Shown here one piece after another: positions 61,010-64,000 of a stretch of 64,000 bases of DNA. The stretch covers positions 62,001-126,000 of the forward strand of contig NZ_JACJVQ010000006.1 of the NCBI RefSeq assembly GCF_014212135.1, read 5' to 3'. The position numbers and the translations under genes were made by a program. Each line of letters starts with the position of its first letter. The first letter of the stretch is position 1. The notes beneath the pieces were generated by a model. The model searched no databases. It worked only from the letters and a program-made list of their open reading frames with translations, and was not told the DNA's origin. The DNA is from Cohnella thailandensis. GTDB lineage: Bacteria; Bacillota; Bacilli; Paenibacillales; Paenibacillaceae.

Positions 61010-62353
61010 TCACTTTAAGCCATTGGCCGGATGCCTGTTCAGATCATCTTGGGAATGATCTGCTCGTGTTGCGAGTATTAGAAAAATGCCGATAACCGAC
61101 ATAACGATGACAATGATAAAGGAGACTGTAAAGTTAATATTGAAGGATAAAAATCGACTTAGAATAGAAGGACCAAATGCACCTCCTAAAATACTTAAAA
61201 GAGTGAAGAGTCCCATCCCGATACCAATCTCCGCTTTTTTTAAGGTCGATGGCACAACATTGGCAGCGGATGATACTAATGTGGTATAGCCGAGCGCAAA
61301 GATGAACATGACGATCCCAATGCCGATGGGCATGTCTTGCAAAACCGCCATAAGCAGTGCTCCCAGAATCATAAAACCATGACCAGCTAGGATAATGATC
61401 CTGCCATTGTACTTGCGAGAAAGTGCTCCCATGTAAGGGCCGAACAACGAACCAATCAGTGCGCCTGGGAACATGACGATGCCGATCAAGCTTGCTTGCA
61501 AGTTACCGCCCTGTTTTAGAACCAAGGGCAATAAAAATAAAGCGGCCGGATATGCAGATGTGCCTGCAAATACAGAGAGCAAGGAATTTCTGTAGCCTTT
61601 GTTAGCGAGTAAAGAGATGGTGATAAAAGGTGCGTTCTTCCCGCGTATGTGGAATGAAAACGCAATAAGCATCAGAACAGCAATTATTAATAGATAAGGA
61701 TTTAGGCTGATTCCTAGTACCAGAATGCCTACTGACAAGGAGAATAAAATAGCTCCTAAGACATCGAATTTCTCCCCTTGTGCAACATTAGTAGGGAAGT
61801 GTTTCACAACAAATGGGATAATAAATACGATCAAGAGAGAAACAACAAAAAGACCGTGCCAACCAAACAGTTGAATAATAAATCCGCTGAGGACTGGGGC
61901 TACTCCGCCCATCAGCGCGAAAGTAGTAGACACAAGGCTTAATGCTTTGCCTCTGTTCTCGGGTTTGAAATATTTAGGCGGAACTACATACGCTAGGGAG
62001 GGAATAGCCGCAGCACCAGCTGCTTGAATAATTCTTGCGGCTACAACGGCCGGAAAAGAGCTCGAAAAAAACCCCATTAGCGAACCAAGAGTGAATAGGG
62101 CAATCCCTATTAGTATTAATGACCGTGCAGAGAAACGATCGGTAAGCTTTCCATACGTACCCGAACCTGCTGCTAATACAACAGCATACAGCGTCGTTAT
62201 CAGACTGCTTTCGGAAGTGGACAGATGCAAGTCTTTAATAATAAATGGAACAGCAATGTTGAACATATAGACATTCATCGTGGCCAATGATGAGGCAATT
62301 AATAATAGGGCTAGCAATGCTTTTTCGTTTATAGGTTTTGCGATAGAATCCAT
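61010..62353 (-). CDS. MFS drug efflux permease, Tet(K)/Tet(L)-like 14-TM type
   Basis: The 447-residue protein has about 14 helices and the opening NVYMFNIAVPFIIKDLHLS with GSGTYGKLTDRFSARSLILIG, as in Gram-positive tetracycline and drug pumps. The ATG at 62,353 follows GAAGGAG; the frame is open 13 codons upstream. It is divergent from a TetR regulator with two perfect operators over its promoter. Confidence 0.87.
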   Translation of the reverse strand: MDSIAKPINEKALLALLLIASSLATMNVYMFNIAVPFIIKDLHLSTSESSLITTLYAVVLAAGSGTYGKLTDRFSARSLILIGIALFTLGSLMGFFSSSFPAVVAARIIQAAGAAAIPSLAYVVPPKYFKPENRGKALSLVSTTFALMGGVAPVLSGFIIQLFGWHGLFVVSLLIVFIIPFVVKHFPTNVAQGEKFDVLGAILFSLSVGILVLGISLNPYLLIIAVLMLIAFSFHIRGKNAPFITISLLANKGYRNSLLSVFAGTSAYPAALFLLPLVLKQGGNLQASLIGIVMFPGALIGSLFGPYMGALSRKYNGRIIILAGHGFMILGALLMAVLQDMPIGIGIVMFIFALGYTTLVSSAANVVPSTLKKAEIGIGMGLFTLLSILGGAFGPSILSRFLSFNINFTVSFIIVIVMSVIGIFLILATRADHSQDDLNRHPANGLK

Positions 62354-62414
62354 CCTCAATCTCCTTCGGCCATAGTTCTGTTGAATTTGCACTAAATTTA
62401 GATTAACATTAAAC

Positions 62415-62461
62415 GGAGAGCTCTCCTCTTTATATTAAGCGGAGAGCTCTCCGGATGTCAA
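62415..62461 (-). promoter_or_regulatory. Pump promoter with two GGAGAGCTCTCC operators
   Basis: On the minus strand TTGACA and TAATAT are 18 bp apart (plus 62,432-62,461). The perfect 12-bp palindrome GGAGAGCTCTCC occurs in the spacer (62,441-62,452) and again near the transcription start (62,415-62,426), 26 bp apart. A bound repressor would block the polymerase. Confidence 0.8.
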
Positions 62462-62493
62462 TATGAACCAAGTTTAGCATGAGGGGTGTTAAT

Positions 62494-63105
62494 ATGTCGG
62501 AGGAAATCAAGGCAATTCAGTCGCGAATGGAACGACGTGATGCCGCCGAGAATCGTCAACGAATATTGGTCGCAGCCCATAAACTTTTTGAGCAGCACGG
62601 CGTGGATCAGGTAAGTATGAATCAGATAGCGGCGGAAGCCCAGATAGGTCCGGGTACCCTATATCGTCGTTATGCCAATAAAGGCGAATTGTGTTTGGAT
62701 TTAATAAAAGACAGTGTCGTTCGGTTCTTCGAAGATATAGAGCAATATCTATTGCAGAATCAGCAAGAGCCGCCGGACCACCGGTTAAAGGGAATTCTCA
62801 AAATTTACATGCCTTTCATTGAGAAGAAGGCACAACTACTAACAGGAGGCAAGGGGTCCGCGTCAGCTCAGCGACTTCCGTATCAATCACAGAATCCGCT
62901 CTATAACAAAATGCATCAAATCGCAGTCGAGTTATTCGATGAGATGGCAGCAGCGGATCATCCAAGCCCAAATAGTATATTTAAAGCAGATATGCTGCTG
63001 ATCGCCATAAGTATTGATTCATATTTTTATCAAAGAGATGTTCGTGGCTATTCACCCGATGAAATTTTGGAACACCTTTGCTCTACATTCATTAAAGGGG
63101 TTTAA
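62494..63105 (+). CDS. TetR-family transcriptional regulator
   Basis: The 203-residue protein has the HTH VSMNQIAAEAQIGPGTLYRR and a helical ligand domain. The ATG at 62,494 follows GAGGGG. It likely represses the divergent MFS pump through the GGAGAGCTCTCC sites. Confidence 0.88.
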   Translation: MSEEIKAIQSRMERRDAAENRQRILVAAHKLFEQHGVDQVSMNQIAAEAQIGPGTLYRRYANKGELCLDLIKDSVVRFFEDIEQYLLQNQQEPPDHRLKGILKIYMPFIEKKAQLLTGGKGSASAQRLPYQSQNPLYNKMHQIAVELFDEMAAADHPSPNSIFKADMLLIAISIDSYFYQRDVRGYSPDEILEHLCSTFIKGV

Positions 63106-63122
63106 TGCAGTCGTGGGTTTCA

Positions 63123-63153
63123 GGGCTCTTCCTGACGCAGGAAAAGCCCTTTC
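63123..63153 (+). terminator. Terminator between convergent tetR and flavoprotein genes
   Basis: GGGCTCTTCCTG pairs with CAGGAAAAGCCC (one mismatch) around ACG, then TTTC. Confidence 0.7.
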
Positions 63154-63184
63154 TACATCCTCGTTGATGCGAAGTGAAAGTCTG

Positions 63185-64000
63185 TTACATTAAATTCTCT
63201 TGAAGTAATGCTTTTAATCCTGCCGTATTCATTACGTTCCATGGCGTGTTTAATCCTGGCTGAAAGAAGAAGTCGGCATAGGCCAATTGTTCTAATGTGC
63301 ATCCGGTTTGAATCGCAAGGGAGACCGTATTGATATTAGCAGTCAAATCAACTTTAGACATGATTTGTCCCCCTAAAATCTTTAAAGTTGTTGGATCGTA
63401 AACCAGTTTGAACATAACGGTCGTCTCCGGAGAAAACAGGGCCGTCTCTTGTTCCAAGTAAACGGATTTTATTTCAATGCCAAGCTTTTTTGCCGTTTTA
63501 TCATTCAAACCAGTTGTAGCGAAATAATAATCGAAAATCTGCGCACCTGAAGAGCCTTGTACACCAGGAAGCGGATGAGTTGCATCGTATAAGTTTTTTA
63601 CTGCAAAATGGGCTTGACGACGCGCGTTGGTTCCTAATGAAACATTCATCCGCATTTTACCGGGATGGTACCAAACCGTTGTTGCATCCCCAATGGCGAA
63701 AATATCGGGATCACTTGTACGCATGTATTCATCTGTTTTAATTCTGCCATCCGGCAATAATTCCACTGCGCCTCGCAACCATTCCGTGTTGGGACGATTG
63801 CCGGCAGACAAGATAACCAGGTCAACTGAATAGGTGTCTTTTTTAGTTACAACCTTGACGACTCTATCCTTTTCATCACCGACAAATTCGATAATCGAGT
63901 TGCCCAGTGCCAATTCCACATTTCGATCTTTCATTTCTTTTTCAAGTACATCCGTAAATTCTTTATCTAAATAGGAGCTTAAAGGACGATCGTTGATGTC
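63185..64000 (-). CDS. NADH oxidase/CoA-disulfide reductase-like flavoprotein (5' end outside window)
   Basis: The frame is open to base 64,000, giving 271 C-terminal residues. They contain the end of the NAD domain (DLVILSAGNRPNTEWLRGAV), the FAD-binding block SDPDIFAIGDATTVW, and a dimerisation domain ending ADFFFQPGLNTPWNVMN. This is the Nox/Npr/CoADR branch of pyridine nucleotide-disulfide oxidoreductases, which reduce oxygen, peroxide or CoA disulfide. The redox Cys would lie upstream, outside the window, so the reaction cannot be told. Confidence 0.85.
   Translation of the reverse strand, partial: DINDRPLSSYLDKEFTDVLEKEMKDRNVELALGNSIIEFVGDEKDRVVKVVTKKDTYSVDLVILSAGNRPNTEWLRGAVELLPDGRIKTDEYMRTSDPDIFAIGDATTVWYHPGKMRMNVSLGTNARRQAHFAVKNLYDATHPLPGVQGSSGAQIFDYYFATTGLNDKTAKKLGIEIKSVYLEQETALFSPETTVMFKLVYDPTTLKILGGQIMSKVDLTANINTVSLAIQTGCTLEQLAYADFFFQPGLNTPWNVMNTAGLKALLQENLM

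Larger units (their letters stand above)
45217..64000. mobile_element. SCC-like island of tandem att-bounded cassettes at rlmH (right end outside window)
   Basis: From the rlmH stop the sequence turns AT-richer and the 3' end of rlmH recurs imperfectly at six further places, the last at 60,703. Between the copies are accessory genes of unrelated function, most units ending with a terminator. No intact recombinase gene is present; one short recombinase-like remnant lies at 60,872-61,003. Genes after 60,732 are also AT-rich and accessory in kind, so the island probably continues beyond the window. Confidence 0.65.

Noticed and set aside
63150..63184. Further att-like site before the NADH-oxidase-like gene
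   Set aside because: Only the words GCGAAGTGAAA resemble the arm; the GAACC...ATAAGT core is missing.

Overview
The window reads as a chromosomal segment of a GC-rich, endospore-forming member of the Paenibacillaceae (Paenibacillus/Cohnella-like). The reasons are a Spo0M-type protein, a YheI/YheH-type ABC exporter pair, an FbaA of the Bacillus type, large membrane-bound AraC-type sensor-regulators beside sugar ABC importers, strong AGGAGG ribosome binding sites, and GTG/TTG starts. This is inference from gene content; no rRNA or tRNA gene was recognised.

Positions 1 to about 45,230 look like ordinary GC-rich backbone. In order: the end of a drug-type ABC exporter (yheI-like, yheH-like); a convergent DHA2 efflux pump with its HlyD adaptor; a WrbA-like flavodoxin and a small membrane protein; a DEAD-box RNA helicase; pirin, a small unknown protein and YwbE; a sensor-type AraC regulator divergent from a three-gene carbohydrate ABC importer; topoisomerase III; an intergenic palindromic repeat block; a small membrane protein operon and a MalT-like LuxR regulator; a GPH sugar symporter with a YdjC/ChbG-type deacetylase; two small membrane proteins and gene remnants; a GAF-GAF-PAS-GGDEF-EAL protein; a TPP enzyme; threonine synthase; fructose-bisphosphate aldolase; an SGNH hydrolase and a DUF4180-type protein; a HisS-derived mini-protein behind a leader with mutually exclusive hairpins; Spo0M; an AraC regulator divergent from a GH29 fucosidase; azoreductase/HxlR; MerR/SDR; a FabG-like reductase; and rlmH.

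At the 3' end of rlmH (stop at 45,234) the character changes. The DNA becomes more AT-rich. A sequence resembling the rlmH terminus (GAACC-GTACCATAAGTGACGGCGAAA type) recurs six more times at about 48,015, 49,901, 52,706, 55,290, 56,546 and 60,703, each with a TTTCGC arm 20 to 26 bp upstream. This is the arrangement of SCC-type attachment sites in rlmH (orfX). The sites divide the DNA into small cassettes of 1.2 to 4.2 kb, most ending in a rho-independent terminator. The cassettes carry: (1) a LytTR protein with a pseudo-ABC domain plus an ABC-2 exporter; (2) TetR plus a Cys-nucleophile alpha/beta hydrolase; (3) a WYL regulator, SDR, SnoaL-like and Dabb proteins; (4) a DHA2 pump plus TetR; (5) an unknown membrane protein; (6) an sce7726/sce7725/RES-domain operon and a membrane-anchored Mrr-like endonuclease; (7) an MFS pump, TetR and an NADH-oxidase-like flavoprotein running off the window. 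A 43-codon remnant that looks like the C-terminus of a large serine recombinase lies just beyond the last site. No intact recombinase is in the window.

The strongest candidates for something undescribed are the rlmH-linked array of att-bounded mini-cassettes, and within it the three-gene nuclease-like/sce7725/RES operon with its own promoter, which looks like a defence or toxin system.
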